64,000 nucleotides of DNA from Periplaneta americana (GCF_040183065.1 NC_091130.1:127201914-127265913), one strand, 5' to 3'. Positions 32,256 to 43,725 are shown, numbered from the stretch's first letter. Made by a program: numbers and translations. The notes: generated from the letters alone by a model not told the origin.

Positions 32256-32849
32256 TCAGTGTTGAATAAATAAGTAATTTTTAACTTGTGAATCAGTAAT
32301 TAACAAACTCTATTTTAAAAATTATTCTGCCATTAATCAGAAGATGAACGTTTGGTTCGTAGATTGAGAATGTAGAAGTCGTCCGCTATCGTACCATATC
32401 TCATTTTACTTATCGACGTTTTATCTAAGCGGGTGAAGCAATGTTTGAAGCTATTGCTTGAAGAGGGTGATGAAACATGGAAATGGGTGGGACGATATAG
32501 TCGACCATGCTCCAGCAATGAGACGCTCGGGTGGTTCTCATTTGCCTTTACTTGCAGATGTGACTCAGTGAGCCATGGTGGACTAACCAGCGAGCAGCTG
32601 TTTACATGCTGGCTGCTAGGGACTCAAGAACCACATGTACTTCGGTTTCTCCTATCAGTTTATACACTGGTAGACATGCTAAGTGTTTGTGGTTACAAAC
32701 TATCTTGACTCTACCAACAGAATAAGCAGCAAATTTTCTTCAAATATCTCAGATTCACTAACCACGTGATATAGAGAATGCAAGTGAAATAATCCTGCAG
32801 ATTTTCAGAGAGAATAACTCATGTTATATTTAACGAAAAAGTTTAATAC
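32256..32849. other. Intergenic; a fragment of a MITE end near 32785
   Basis: CAAGTGAAATAATCCTGCAG at about 32784-32803 matches the end of the MITE at 33617-34354. Nothing else is recognised. Confidence 0.35.
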
Positions 32850-33505
32850 CATACTTACTTACTTAATGGCTTTTAAGGAACCCAAGGTTCATTACCGCCC
32901 TCACATAAGCCCGCCATTGGTCCCTATCCTGAGCAAGATTAATCCAATCTCTGCCACCATATTCCACCTCCCTCAAATCCATTTTAATATTATCCTCCCA
33001 TCTACGTCTCGGCCTCCCAAAGGTCTTTTTCCCTCCGGCCTCCCAACTAACATTCTATATGCATTTCTGGATTCGCCCATACGTGCTACATGCCCTGCCG
33101 ATCTCAAACGTCTGGATTTAATGTTCCTAATTATATCAGGTGAAGAATGCAATGCATGCAGTTCTGCGTTGCGTAACTTTCTCCATTCTCCTGTAACTTC
33201 ATCCCTCTTAGCCCCAAATATTTTCCTAAGCACCTTATTCTCAAACACCCTTAACCTATGTTCCTCTCTCAAAGTGAGAGCTCAAGTTTCACAACTATAA
33301 AGAATAACCGATAATATAACTGTTTTATAAATTCTAACTTTCAGATTTTTTGACAGCAGACTGGATGATAGAAAGCTTCTCAGGCATTTCCCTTATTTAT
33401 TCTGTGTTTAATTTCCTCCCGAGTATCTTTCATATCTGTTACTGTTGCACCAAGATATTTGAATTTTTCCACCTTTTCAAAGGATAAATTTCCAAATTTT
33501 ATATT
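32850..33505 (-). mobile_element. RTE-like LINE, 5'-truncated copy 3
   Basis: The minus strand reads [20 protein letters not shown], then [10 protein letters not shown], up to the TTCCTTAAAAGCC end and a short TAAG tail at about 32852. The upstream part (33300-33505) keeps LSFEKVEKFKYLGATV-like sequence with a deletion near 33380. Reading frames are broken. Confidence 0.85.
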
Positions 33506-33526
33506 TAATAAATTATGTATTTGTGT

Positions 33527-34450
33527 TATTATATTTTAAGTAATTTCTATATCCAGTAACGTGTTCATATTCTATGTATTTTATATACACATTGTGTTTT
33601 CTTGTTACTTTTACAAGGTGGAAGTGAAATAATCATGCAGACGTAAAGGGACGATAAATTCTACAGGCAAAATATGAATACGTTACTGGTTATAGAAATG
33701 GCTTGAAATGTAAGACAAATACTTGTATCAATAATGAACACACACAAAAATAATACACATGTAGAATATGAACACGTTACTGATTAAAGAAATTACTTGA
33801 AATATAATAAGACTGATACATGTATCAATAAATATAATAAATTTATTTAATTTTAATATAATACCATATTGGTCGAAAGTCCACAGTTTTCTCAGAAAAG
33901 AAAATGTTTCTTTCCCAAATGTTTAAAATCCTATTTATTCGTTAACTATTGCGAGTAGAATCATTATTCTTGTCCATATCGATAGAAAATCTAATAGAGA
34001 ATCATTTACCTCTCTGGCGTATTTCAATAACATGGACGGTTTTCATGTAAATTTAATTTAAAAACCATTAATTTGAAGTCACTGACCGATGCAACCAGCT
34101 TGCAAAAATGTAGCCAGAAAGGAAGATGGGAGGTAGTTCAATAATGCAGACAGACTTGAGTTCGTTGATCTTTTACATCAGTATTACGAGAAACAAGAGC
34201 AGTGTGTTAGCGGCGATGTTGCCAGACTGCTGAAACTTCCAACTCAATTTTGTAATTAACCGTGCATTTAGTCACAAAACGTAATATAGATTTTGTATTT
34301 ATTTTAAGTGTATCCTACTGTCCCTTTCGGTTTGCAGGATTATTTCACTTCCACCATGTATAAGTAACATGAAAACACAATGTGTATATAAAATACATTG
34401 TTAGAATATGAACACGTTACTGGATATAGAAATTACTTAAAATACAATAA
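33527..34450. mobile_element. MITE with GGTGGAAGTGAAATAAT ends and inverted flanks
   Basis: The element proper (33617-34354) has ends GGTGGAAGTGAAATAATC in inverted orientation. About 90 bp outside each end are also inverted copies of each other (33527-33616 and 34355-34447, sharing CCAGTAACGTGTTCATATTC). Further copies of the same 95-bp unit occur inside at 33668-33840. A relative is at 59057-59430. Confidence 0.65.
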
Positions 34451-34690
34451 CACAAATATATGTATCAATAATGAACACACAGAATACAATATGCAGGTAG
34501 AATATGAACAAGTTACTGGATGTAGAAATTGCTTAAAATATAATAGCACAAATAGATATATCAATAATGAACACACAGAATACAATGTACGGGTAGAATA
34601 TGAATAAGTTACTGGATGTAGAAATGACTAGAAATATAATAACACAAATACAAATATCAATAATGAACACACAATACAATATACAATATT
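34395..34690. repeat. Tandem array, three 95-bp units
   Basis: Each unit begins TAGAATATGAACACGTTACT or a close variant and ends AATAATGAACACACAGAATA. Two more degenerate units lie at 33668-33840 and an inverted one at 33527-33590. Confidence 0.85.
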
Positions 34691-34779
34691 CAGTTCAAAG
34701 TTGTATTTGTGTTTTCCTCGCATATTTTTAGTTACGTACTCGTTATTATTTACGATACTAATGTCGTAACGTTTAATTT
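34691..34779. other. Short spacer
   Basis: Nothing recognised. Confidence 0.3.
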
Positions 34780-34848
34780 TACAATACTAGACTGGAAATT
34801 TATCAAACGAGGCCGCAGGTCGAGTTTGATAACCAGTCGAGTATTGTA
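34780..34848. repeat. 69-bp near-perfect hairpin
   Basis: Arms TACAATACTAGACTGG and CCAGTCGAGTATTGTA pair with one mismatch. Inside, TTATCAAACGAGGCC pairs with GGTCGAGTTTGATAA with two or three mismatches, leaving a very small loop. Confidence 0.75.
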
Positions 34849-35062
34849 ATATGAAGTTATAACATGTGTATCGTATGCAGTTTTATCCGCTTTGAAAAAA
34901 AAAATGATGTAAAATTGAATATTATCCAAATGTAAAATTGTTATGGCCGGCTATATACATGTGCTTTTGTAGCTGATCTAGTCATGTAGAGGGCCTTGTA
35001 CGAGAAACATTTGAAGAATGTTATTATTGTCGGTATTGTTACCGTAACTAGTCAATATGAAT
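34849..35062. other. Spacer, nothing recognised
   Basis: No supported feature. Confidence 0.3.
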
Positions 35063-35312
35063 GAAGGGTACACGGGAAAAACGATCAAGGTCCACCAAAA
35101 ATCGAAATAGAGTTAATAATGCTAACTTATAGTGGAAAGGAAGTAATATCATGTGGTCTAGCTAGTAATAAGAAATCATCATTCTTGACATTCCACTACG
35201 TCAATTTCTATTAAATACACACATAACAAAGTATTAAGTGCTTAAACTTTAAAATTCGTTTTTCTCGAAACTTTCTAAAATGGACCTTGATCGTTATTCC
35301 CGTGTACCCTTC
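35063..35312. mobile_element. 250-bp MITE with 33-bp inverted repeats
   Basis: The ends are GAAGGGTACACGGGAA and, after one differing base, AACGATCAAGGTCCA. The right copy is inverted with a single difference. The interior is AT-rich and non-coding. No convincing target duplication was found. Confidence 0.78.
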
Positions 35313-35606
35313 AAATATTACTAATATGAGTGTTAATGCTATTGAATTAGCAGCAAAAGCTGCTACTGATTTATTAATTCCAACAATCGCAACAGAGGTA
35401 TGTAGAGAATATGAGGAGTTTGAACAGTAGTGTAAAGGTTATGCTGGTATATTTTGCAATGAAAGGTCAAAAGGAGAAATCAAGTTCTCTATGGACTCAT
35501 TATTCTATGCTGCGGTGTACGATTACATTGAAGAGAAAAGCAGAAAGTAGGAAAGATTGGAGAATGCTGGGTTTGCAATGAAAGACCTGCCCATGGGCAG
35601 ATCACT

Positions 35607-35662
35607 TATGTATGTATGTATGTATGTATGTATGTATGTATGTATGTATGTATGTATGTATC
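35607..35662. repeat. (GTAT)n microsatellite
   Basis: About fourteen units. The Met-Tyr-Val-Cys open frame here is an artefact of the repeat. Confidence 0.95.
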
Positions 35663-36714
35663 TTTTAGTCAATTCGGGAGGAATGACAGTATGTTAAAAG
35701 GCGAAAGGGTCCATGGGACAAAAAGTTTGAGAAGAGAAACAAATACACATTATTCACAAATAGAACTAACACAATTTTTGTATTTTTATTTTAAGTTTAT
35801 GATAGAATAACTCAGGGGCGAATGCTAGTCACGAAAGTTAGGCTTGCTCTTTTATTCATAGGGGAAGATGGGAGGATATAATAATTCATAATATAAAAAT
35901 AATCAGACCCACATAAATAATTTATTTTATAATTATGAAATCATTATGAGTCATGGATCATATTCGCTTATCAGATGTAGAAGTTCGATATAATATAACA
36001 AACATGGCCAACAAAAGAGTTCATTTAGTTTTTTCGACCCTGCCAACCAATGCGTAGTGTTGTATTGAGCACATATTCTCTATAATGTTTGTATTCTCTT
36101 GAATAGTCCTTCGGGAAAATGGATTTAATAATAAGGTTTCAATAACACACAATTCCGAACTCATTGCAATACTTCAAATTAATAATACATGCAGCAGCTA
36201 ACACATGCATTCCGCTCATACAATTACATTGCACTCGCAAATCACAGCACATTCCCGCTGTCAATACTGCTCTGTGTAACGTTAAATTGTCGTTGGTGTA
36301 GCTCTCGGACCAGAGCTTCAAACAACACATAACAGAAGCATGTGCGCCTAGGACGGACAGGCACTTGCGCGCGCATCATATTCTCGCTATTTCTACGTCT
36401 TTCATGTAGCTCTGAGAAACGAGCAAGCGTTGCGATACTTGCGGTGTGCAATCTGCGGATAATAATACGCCTATAAAGTATTTAAAAAATCAAAATAAAT
36501 TTTAATGTACGTAACGCCATTTTGAGAAATACACATTCTACGAAAATATTGGGCTTGCGCAGCAAGCATAGCATGTCCTGAGAAATCGCCCCTGGAATAA
36601 CTGGTTCTGTTATGTCCTATAAGTGCTGTTATGAGTTGTAATAGTTTCTCTAGCAACCAGTCCGCATGTTGTGAACCAACTTATGAGGCCTGTCAACAAT
36701 AGCGCTAAGTACAT
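35663..36714. other. One kilobase with nothing recognised
   Basis: A GC-richer patch at about 36200-36470 has minus-strand open frames with no known domain. Confidence 0.4.
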
Positions 36715-37066
36715 TTTTTTTTTATTGAGTATGCCCCAACGAGTATAACTCATATGTAGGGGCTATACAAGAACACATACATAATGTAATTGAAAAGTCA
36801 TGAAACTACAGTCTGTGAAAACAAACAATACAAACAATAACACAGGAATTTATGAAATAAAGAAAGCAAAATAAGAACAAATAGTAAGATAACAAAGTTT
36901 TGGGCACAAAGAAGAAAAATTTTGAAACCATGCAATAAATAAATCAACTGAGAACTAAAATAAATAATCTTCCCAAAAACGTATTTTTAAACAATTCTTA
37001 AAACACCGGCAATTTGGTAAAAGTCTGTATTCTAAAGGAAGTTGGTTAAAAGTTGTTAAAAATGCT
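36715..37066 (-). pseudogene. LINE C-terminus and 3' UTR
   Basis: On the minus strand, 37056-36965 reads FNQLPLEYRLLPNCRCFKNC, then LKIRFWEDYLF and a stop. F..LP.EYR.L.....FK..LK is the end of a non-LTR reverse transcriptase. The 3' UTR runs down to GGGGCATACTCAATAAA and an A-run at about 36715. It abuts the R2-like ORF on the other strand. Confidence 0.6.
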
Positions 37067-37126
37067 TAAGTTCTTTCGTTCCATAAGTTACTGAGCTATG
37101 CTGAGAAAAATATATATTGTCTTTTG

Positions 37127-37615
37127 TCTTTAGCACACGTCTTGGGATTCTGTGAACAGGGATTGCTCTTGAGGAACTCTAGACATCATCTTATAAGATC
37201 CAAAATTGCTGCCGCATTAAGAAATAAGGGCCGGATAGTAGAAGAAGAAATCTCCTGTCTAGCTGAAAATGGGTCAACGAGACGAGTAGATATTTTAGAG
37301 TACAATGCTGACACTAAACAGGGCATCATTGTGGACCCCACGATACGTTTTGAAGTAGAATGTCATCAGTCAGCCGAGGTCCACCTTGAGAAGAAGTCGA
37401 TCTATAAGCCTACAGTCAACTATTTCAAGCTGAAATATGCCTTAATTCACGTTGAGGTATTCGGCTTGCTCATAGGGGCTCGAGGGACTATACCAGCTTT
37501 TTTTGAAGAATTTCGACTGCAGTTTGCTCTGCCAACATCTCTGAGGGATGACATTGTGATGATTGCATTAAAAAAATCCTGCCAAATCCTAATTAATCAC
37601 ATGGTGCCACATTAA
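37127..37615 (+). pseudogene. C-terminal endonuclease end of an R2-like LINE, 163-codon open frame
   Basis: The frame begins AHVLGFCEQG, matching the second half of the CCHC knuckle (HxxxxC) that precedes the restriction-like endonuclease in R2, NeSL and related LINEs. LRNSRHHLIRSKIAAALR follows, and then RRVDILEYNADTKQGIIVD, which fits the (P)D...D of the endonuclease active site with Val in place of Pro. VNYFKLKYALIHVEVFGLLI and SLRDDIVMIALKKSCQI are the usual helical tail. There are no stops, but the reverse transcriptase and the first cysteines are missing, so this is a 5'-truncated insertion. The apparent start is not a real one. The clade is inferred from motif order. A second possibility is another endonuclease-type clade such as CRE or R4. 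Confidence 0.7.
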
Positions 37616-37739
37616 TAGCAATTGTAATTTTTCACGCCCTTTTATTTGTTTCCCTTCTTTAAAATTTAATATCTATGTTTACATATTATATTAATTTTTT
37701 TTGAGGATATAGTGAGTCCGTAAGGGCTACCCTCAATGG

Positions 37740-37748
37740 GGGCAGTTT

Positions 37749-37787
<39 letters not shown>

Positions 37788-38110
37788 TCTTTATTAAACT
37801 GAAATGTAATATTACTATGTATTAAATTGTTAATAACTTTGTACATGAAAATAGCAGCACCTAATTTAATAATTGATTTAACTGGTAGAACGAAAGAAAA
37901 TTGATATAGATATTTAACTGGAGTCAAATAATGAAAACCCAATAAATTTCTTAAAGCTCTATTTTGAATAATTTGTAAAGGTCTCAAAGCAGTTTTCTTA
38001 TTATGTCCCCAAATAAATGACATATACATTAAATGAGAATGGATAAAAGCATAATTTACATTCAAGAGACAAGATATAGGCAAAGATCTTTTAAGCCTTT
38101 TCATTAAGAA
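37740..38110 (-). pseudogene. LINE reverse transcriptase thumb remnant with (AT)n run
   Basis: The minus-strand frame 38104-37733 reads LNVNYAFIHSHLMYMSFIWG, HNKKTALRPLQIIQNRALRN and KYLYQFSFVLPVKSI. YAFIHSHL.Y...WG and LQ..QNRA.R are the thumb region of Jockey-type LINEs. It runs into an (AT)n tract at 37751-37782. Confidence 0.7.
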
Positions 38111-38222
38111 ACACGATCGTGTAAAAAATAATTTTGGAAAATAGAGACATAGGCTTGCACTTACGTAAACAGCGTGGTGATTTTACAACTTTAATTTATC
38201 TTTCATTTCAAGGAAAATTATA

Positions 38223-39651
38223 GGGTAAGGTTGCGTATATCGCACCACTTTAGCATTTATAATTTTTATTGAAAAATACAATTTTTATTTTCTGCATTCC
38301 TTTACAGAAATACATTCCCAGAACATTTACCTTTCATGTAAAAAAGAATCCTTGAATTTGATTTAATATTTTTGAAGTAGAATGACATTTTCGAAACATT
38401 TATCAATGGTGCCATTTAGGCATCCAGTTTCCTAAATAGCACCTGCGGTTTCTTAAATCGCACCTCTTTAACTGCAGGGAACAGGATGAAGGAAAGCTTT
38501 TAATATTGAACATATTGAACAGTATTTAATATGAATAATGTAATAAATGCAAATTACAAGTTTATTGAAATTAATGAAAGAGATTAACGTATCTTCAAAT
38601 GAAATTGAAATAATAGAGCATAAATTACCTAACATTTAAACTTCCTGAATGCGTTTTTTATTGTTACACATTTGTCATGTGCTTCACCAGACAGTTCAAA
38701 CTGTAAACTGCGTTACCTTTTCTCCACGATTATCCCGAAGCCACCTAAGAACTGTTTCGTGATTTAGCTGTCTGAAATGGTGTGAAGGTAGAAACATCTA
38801 AAAGCTGGGCCTCTGAGTATTATGACGAGGAAGCTGAAATAGGAGCACATCATTTTCCCGAGATAATCTAGCTTCTAAATTTTTGGAATGGTTCGTATAG
38901 GTGGACATGCAGAAGCAGCACTTTTTTCTATAGGAGGTTTGAGTGGCAAATAAAATGTTTGAGCTATTCGACAAATAGTTCACCGTTGATGTAACCTGAC
39001 TCAGAGGAAACAAATAATGATCCTGGATAAGCACCAGCTGATAATTTAGGATGCACTGTTTGACGTTTAAAAATTTTCATAGGTGGCACAAAATATCTGA
39101 TGCGCTTGTACAATACACACTTGTTGTATTAATGCGCTTTTCACCACTTGATATTGCACCCACCTGATGCATTCCTCGTTCAGTTAAAAATTTTGGGCCT
39201 TCATTTGAACGGCTAGAATTGGTACAGTTGCTCATATCGCACCGGTGCGAATTAGGCACCTATAAAGTGGTGCGAATTAAGAAACTACGTCATAAGTTAT
39301 TATTTCTTTCATTCTAGCCTATAATCTCCACATGTTCGAAAATCGTATTAAGTTAAATGTTCTTTAATATTTCTTTTAACCAATAACATCTTAAGATTAT
39401 GAATTCCTTTGCATACAAATCCGTTATTTAGTTACAAAATGTTAGCTAAATATACATCCACCTGAGCGATTATATTAAATACTCTTATCACCACGTTGCT
39501 AGCACAAAGAAGTGGTAGAAATCAAGTGACATGGTGGAAGTTCATATGGTAGATTGTAACAATACCACTAGATGCTACACTACTACAGTAACTTGTTTTA
39601 AACTAGCAGTGGTACCATTTAGGAAGCGGTGCGATTTATGCTACTCTACCC
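38223..39651 (-). mobile_element. pogo-type DNA transposon, decayed, TA target
   Basis: The ends are GGGTAAGGTTGCGTATATCG and, inverted, GGGTAGAGTAGCATAAATCG, both continued by CACC. Each end is flanked by TA (38221-38222, 39652-39653). The core ATCGCACC recurs inside at about 38455, 39236, 39245 (inverted) and 39275 (inverted). The element carries transposase remnants at 38798-39259. Confidence 0.8.
38798..39259 (-). pseudogene. pogo/Tigger-type transposase fragments
   Basis: On the minus strand, FLTERGMHQVGAISSGEKRI and NTTSVYCTSASDI match the DDE_1 region (G.kQVG.isS.ER...T...C.SA). TNHSKNLEARLSRENDVLLF and QLPRHNTQ match the second catalytic block (D.H.SH...LA....V.LL.LPPH.TH). The catalytic Asp of the second block is Thr here and a stop separates the two pieces, so the enzyme is dead. 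Confidence 0.72.
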
Positions 39652-39659
39652 TACTAAGA

Positions 39660-40594
39660 TGATTTTCTTTGTAAACGATTGCTACCTCCTTGGAAAATTA
39701 TCGGACATAAAAAACTCATCTTACGTGCTTTATTTTTGGAAGTTCAAATAGCAGAATCAGCGCCAATCAATTACTGCTATTATACAATCCGCTAACTCTG
39801 AAACATTTCTTTTTAAATGTAGTATTCCAATTTTATACACTGACTGTGAGAAGATACAATAATTTTATTATATTTTAATATCCTCGCAAACAGTTGAAGT
39901 TACTGTGTAATAAAGACGAATGAATAAAAATGAATGAAATCGAAGTTTTACGTCTTACACATTGTTCTCAATATGGCTGAAATAAGAGTATTGGCATGTT
40001 ACAAGAAGTTCTCCACTTTTTCTCTAGCTGATAGTGTATACGTAGCCAAGATAAGAATGTTGTTATCTCTTTTTCAAACACGTCCAATTCGAAGCTCATC
40101 CCACAAATACTTGTAGCCTACTTCGCGATTGATGGATGAGGAAAAGCACTTCTCTAGCAACAAGTTGCTTCGTACATCAAATAACATTCGCTACAGTCGT
40201 TTCTCCTGGTTACAAGTTAACTAGAGTAAGTACAAACTTCAAACTTCTTCTGTATAAGCATTTGTTACTATTGAAATAGTTTTTAATATATTTAGTGATG
40301 TTTATAAGTAAGTGTTATTTGTAATTTATAAGAGACATTTAATATTATTTCTGTTTTGCTATAACTGAAAGTTTTGAGTCTCGTAATATGAAGAAGTGTA
40401 TAATGACTAACTACATACTGTAGTTCAATAAAATCGGATTATTTTATTACATTTCAAAGTTGCAAAATATCAACCACTGAGACAACAATTTGTTTTGTTT
40501 ATCTTGAACTACAATTTTGCATAAGGTTCGAAAATAGGGTTGCCAAGTTGAACTATCGCCAAACCCGGAGATTTACTGTCTATAAAATTAATTA
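39660..40594. other. Intergenic, nothing recognised
   Basis: No supported feature in about 0.9 kb. Confidence 0.4.
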
Positions 40595-40607
40595 TTATTA
40601 CTTGGGC

Positions 40608-40645
<38 letters not shown>
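40595..40645. repeat. (ATT)n microsatellite
   Basis: About fourteen ATT units directly before RTE copy 4. Confidence 0.9.
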
Positions 40646-41486
40646 GTTACATCAGCTTCTTGTCTATGCGGATGACGTGAATATGTTAGGAGAAAATACA
40701 CAAACGATTAGGGAAAACACGGAAATATTACTTGAAGCAAATAAAGCGATCGGTTTGGAAGTTAATCCCGAAAAGACAAAGTACATGATTATGTCTCGTG
40801 ACCAGAATATTGCACGAAATGGAAATATAAAAATTGGATATTTATCCTTCGAAGAGATGGAAAAATTCAAATATCTTGGAGCAACAGTAACAAATATAAA
40901 TGACACTCGGGAGGAAATTAAACACAGAATAAATATGGGAAATGCGTGTTATTATTCGGTTGAGAAGCTCTTATCATCCAGTCTGTTGTCAAAAAATCTG
41001 AAAGTTAGAATTTATAAAACAGTTATATTACCGGTTCTTCTGTATGGTTGTGAAACTTGGACTCTCACTTTGAGAAAGGAACATAGGTTAAGGGTGTTTG
41101 AGAATACGGTGCTTAGGAAAATATTTGGGGCTAAGCGGGATGAAGTTACAGGAGAATGGAGAAAGTTACACAACGCAGAACTGCATGCATTGTATTCTTC
41201 ACCTGATATAATTAGGAACATTAAATCCAGACGTTTGAGATGGGCAGAGCATGTAGCACGTATGGGCGAATCCAGAAATGCATATAGAATGTTAGTTGGG
41301 AGACCGGAGGGAAAAAGACCTTTAGGGAGGCCGAGACGTAGATGGGAGGATAATAAAATGGATTTGAGGGAGGTGGGATATGATGATAGAGACTGGATTA
41401 ATCTTGCACAGGATAGGGACCGATGGCGGGCTTATGTGAGGGCGGCAATGAACCTTCGGGTTCCTTAAAAGCCATTCGTAAGTAGG

Positions 41487-41490
<4 letters not shown>
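40646..41490 (+). mobile_element. RTE-like LINE, copy 4, best-preserved reading frame
   Basis: From [20 protein letters not shown] to the terminal AAMNLRVP the frame is open (about 273 codons, stop 41466-41468). It covers the catalytic YADD, thumb and C-terminal region. One codon is missing in WEDN-KMDL compared with the other copies. The N-terminal endonuclease and first palm motifs are lost, so it cannot be active. A short TAAG tail is followed by another (ATT)n run. The upstream part of the open frame (40548-40640) is flanking sequence. Confidence 0.88.
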
Positions 41491-41521
<31 letters not shown>

Positions 41522-41601
41522 ATACCTATTATAATTAATTATTACTGTACTTCATTATTTTGTATTACAAGTTAAAGGATCGGTTAAAAATTCAACACTG
41601 T

Positions 41602-41947
41602 CCGATTTGATTTTTTTTTTCGTTGTTAGTAACTCTATAGCATCTATTAGATGCTTTATGGTTGTGCTAACAGATGGAGTTACTTGTCAACAAAATGACG
41701 CTGAAACATGTGTTCATGTTACTGCCCAGCGAAAGTCCTGATGCATTTTTATATTTGTGATGATTGGTTAATTAATATTAACCTGGCACACTCACAATCG
41801 CACTCACATTCATACAAATTTTCAGACTCTAGACGCCCAGGAATTACTCTTCTTCAAGAAAAATTCCCGGGAATCGAACCCGGGACCTCCTGATCTGGAA
41901 GCCAGCATGCTGACCAACAGACCACGGAGGCAGTCCCGATTTGATTT
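41602..41947 (-). mobile_element. tRNA-Gly-derived SINE, family C, copy 1, with 12-bp duplication
   Basis: On the minus strand the head reads CCTCCGTGGTCTGTTGGTCA, GCTGGCTTCCAGATCAGGAG and GTCCCGGGTTCGATTCCCGG, clearly derived from tRNA-Gly (TCC anticodon region). The body runs to a T-run. The perfect duplication CCGATTTGATTT lies at 41602-41613 and 41936-41947. Confidence 0.9.
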
Positions 41948-42939
41948 GACAGATAAATTAATATTTGAAATCGTGAAAAAAATCGTTTTCAACAATTTCC
42001 TTAATTCTAAACTTAGATTTGCAGATTTTAGGAATTTATTTCTCCGACAAATAAAATCCAATTATAGTGAAATTTTTAGACATGGGACAGAAGAATATGT
42101 TCTCTTAAATGCATATCAGTTAATTTTTTCACAGCCTCACACAAAAAAAAGTTGTAAAATTGTTAAAAATTCAGCAATAATTAAATCTTTACTGTAGATA
42201 TTAAGATTAGACAGAGGACAACATTAAAATTTGTATTTCTTGGAGCTTCTTGCAGAATCCAGAAGTGTCTTGTTTTCTAAGGCTATTTTGTAGAATTCCT
42301 GACACCTTACAATCAAGTTCATTTTAATACAAATTTCCGCTTTCATCACTACTGTCGACATTCTGTTCCTGTCATCTATCCACAAACCATTCGTACCATT
42401 TGGCTAGATATTACAACAATCTGTCATTACATAGTGGTGAACTATTTCATTACAGTTTGTTTTTCGGCCTCTGTGAGATTTTCAAGCGACATATTCACTT
42501 CAAAACCGAAAAATGAGTCCTTTTTATGACTTTCTATTTGAGTTTTTATTCCGAACATGATTTTGTGAACCTTGGTTGAAAGCGTATTTTCATTTATCAC
42601 ATATAGAAATAAAGTATCTTTTTGCTGGATTCATACTGAACACACAAAAAAAAAAAACACGCACAAATTCTCGCACTTCGCATAAACACAATGACGTGCA
42701 CTATAAAGCTATAAGAACTGACTTCTGAAGGATCAAGGAAGTGAATATTGAGTCTTAAATTTGAAATTGCTCCATTGTTACGCATTCAGGTTTCGTTAAA
42801 ATACTGCTACAAAACTTTATTAATGACAAAAGTTAATTGAAAATGGTTGATTGAAGTCATATTTCAGAAATATATTATCATCATAGCAAAATTCTCTGTT
42901 TTAATTTCCCAGTTACGTCATCTTTCATTGTTGGTGATT
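41948..42939. other. One kilobase with nothing recognised
   Basis: No supported coding or repeat feature. Confidence 0.4.
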
Positions 42940-43022
42940 GTTGGCGTCAGTGACGTAGCCAGGGGGTGGGCCAGATGGGCCCAGGCCCACCCAAAACATT
43001 TGCGAATTTTTGCGTTTCTTTT

Positions 43023-43036
43023 ATAATAATAATAAT

Positions 43037-43099
<63 letters not shown>

Positions 43100-43155
43100 T
43101 TATTTTAGCTGGCAGAGTTAAGGCCGTAAGGCCTTCTCTTCCACTCAACCAGCAA
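43023..43155 (-). mobile_element. Retroelement 3' end with AAGGCC hairpin and (ATT)n tail, copy 3
   Basis: On the minus strand CTGGTTGAGTGG and AAGGCCTTACGGCCTTAA are followed by AAATAAA and about 25 ATT units. It is nested in the hAT element. Confidence 0.65.
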
Positions 43156-43549
43156 AAAGTATACAAACATATGTATGAACTTACAAAGAATTCAACAATT
43201 TGATTTAGATAAGAGTTTCATGTATACAAGAAAACACTCAACATTAAAAACATTAAAAATAAACCATGTATCCAGAGTAATAGTTACAATCAATAGAATT
43301 AAGATAAGAAGTCAAAAAAGCTTTCATTTCTTCAAGAGTCAATTTAACTGTATTAGATTGGGCCTAAAAATTTGTCTGGAAGCGATAAAAAGTAGGAAGC
43401 TGTGGAGGCTACTGGATTGTTACATCAGCTAGAAAAATTTGACATACTATTTTATCTGGTATGTTTAGACGGTATTCTTGCTCTTGCAAAGCCATTATCG
43501 GAAGCACTTCATTCTCCAAAAATGGATATTAGTAATATCCCTCATTAAG

Positions 43550-43725
43550 GCAACGATAGATAGTTTTTCAAAGCTCCGAAACGGAGAAAAATTCGAAGAA
43601 TTTCATTCCAATGCTGCATCCGCAGAAAGGACTTTTTCTGCTTTACGACGAATAAAAACTTACACCAGGATAACCGTGTCAAACACCACGCTGTATAATC
43701 TAGCAAGTTTATCCATCAAGAGGTA
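43550..43725 (+). pseudogene. hAT transposase C-terminal dimerisation segment
   Basis: The frame contains NAASAERTFSALRRIKTYTR and then NTTLYNLASLSIKR. (S)AER.FSALRRIKTY.R is the signature of the hAT dimerisation domain of the ZMYM1-like group. The DDE core is absent. It matches the CAGTGACGTAGCCAG ends, which are common in that group. Confidence 0.78.

Noticed and set aside
35340-35590. Possible recombinase-like fragment (AIELAAKAATDLL region)
   Set aside because: Interrupted by stops and only vaguely like known proteins, which is not enough to name.
36139-36656. Cys-rich minus-strand open frames
   Set aside because: Overlapping short frames with no recognisable motif and no splice or start context.
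41860-41935. Possible functional tRNA-Gly gene (minus strand)
   Set aside because: It is the head of a SINE. It runs into a long body and is flanked by a 12-bp duplication. The same holds at 60340-60411.
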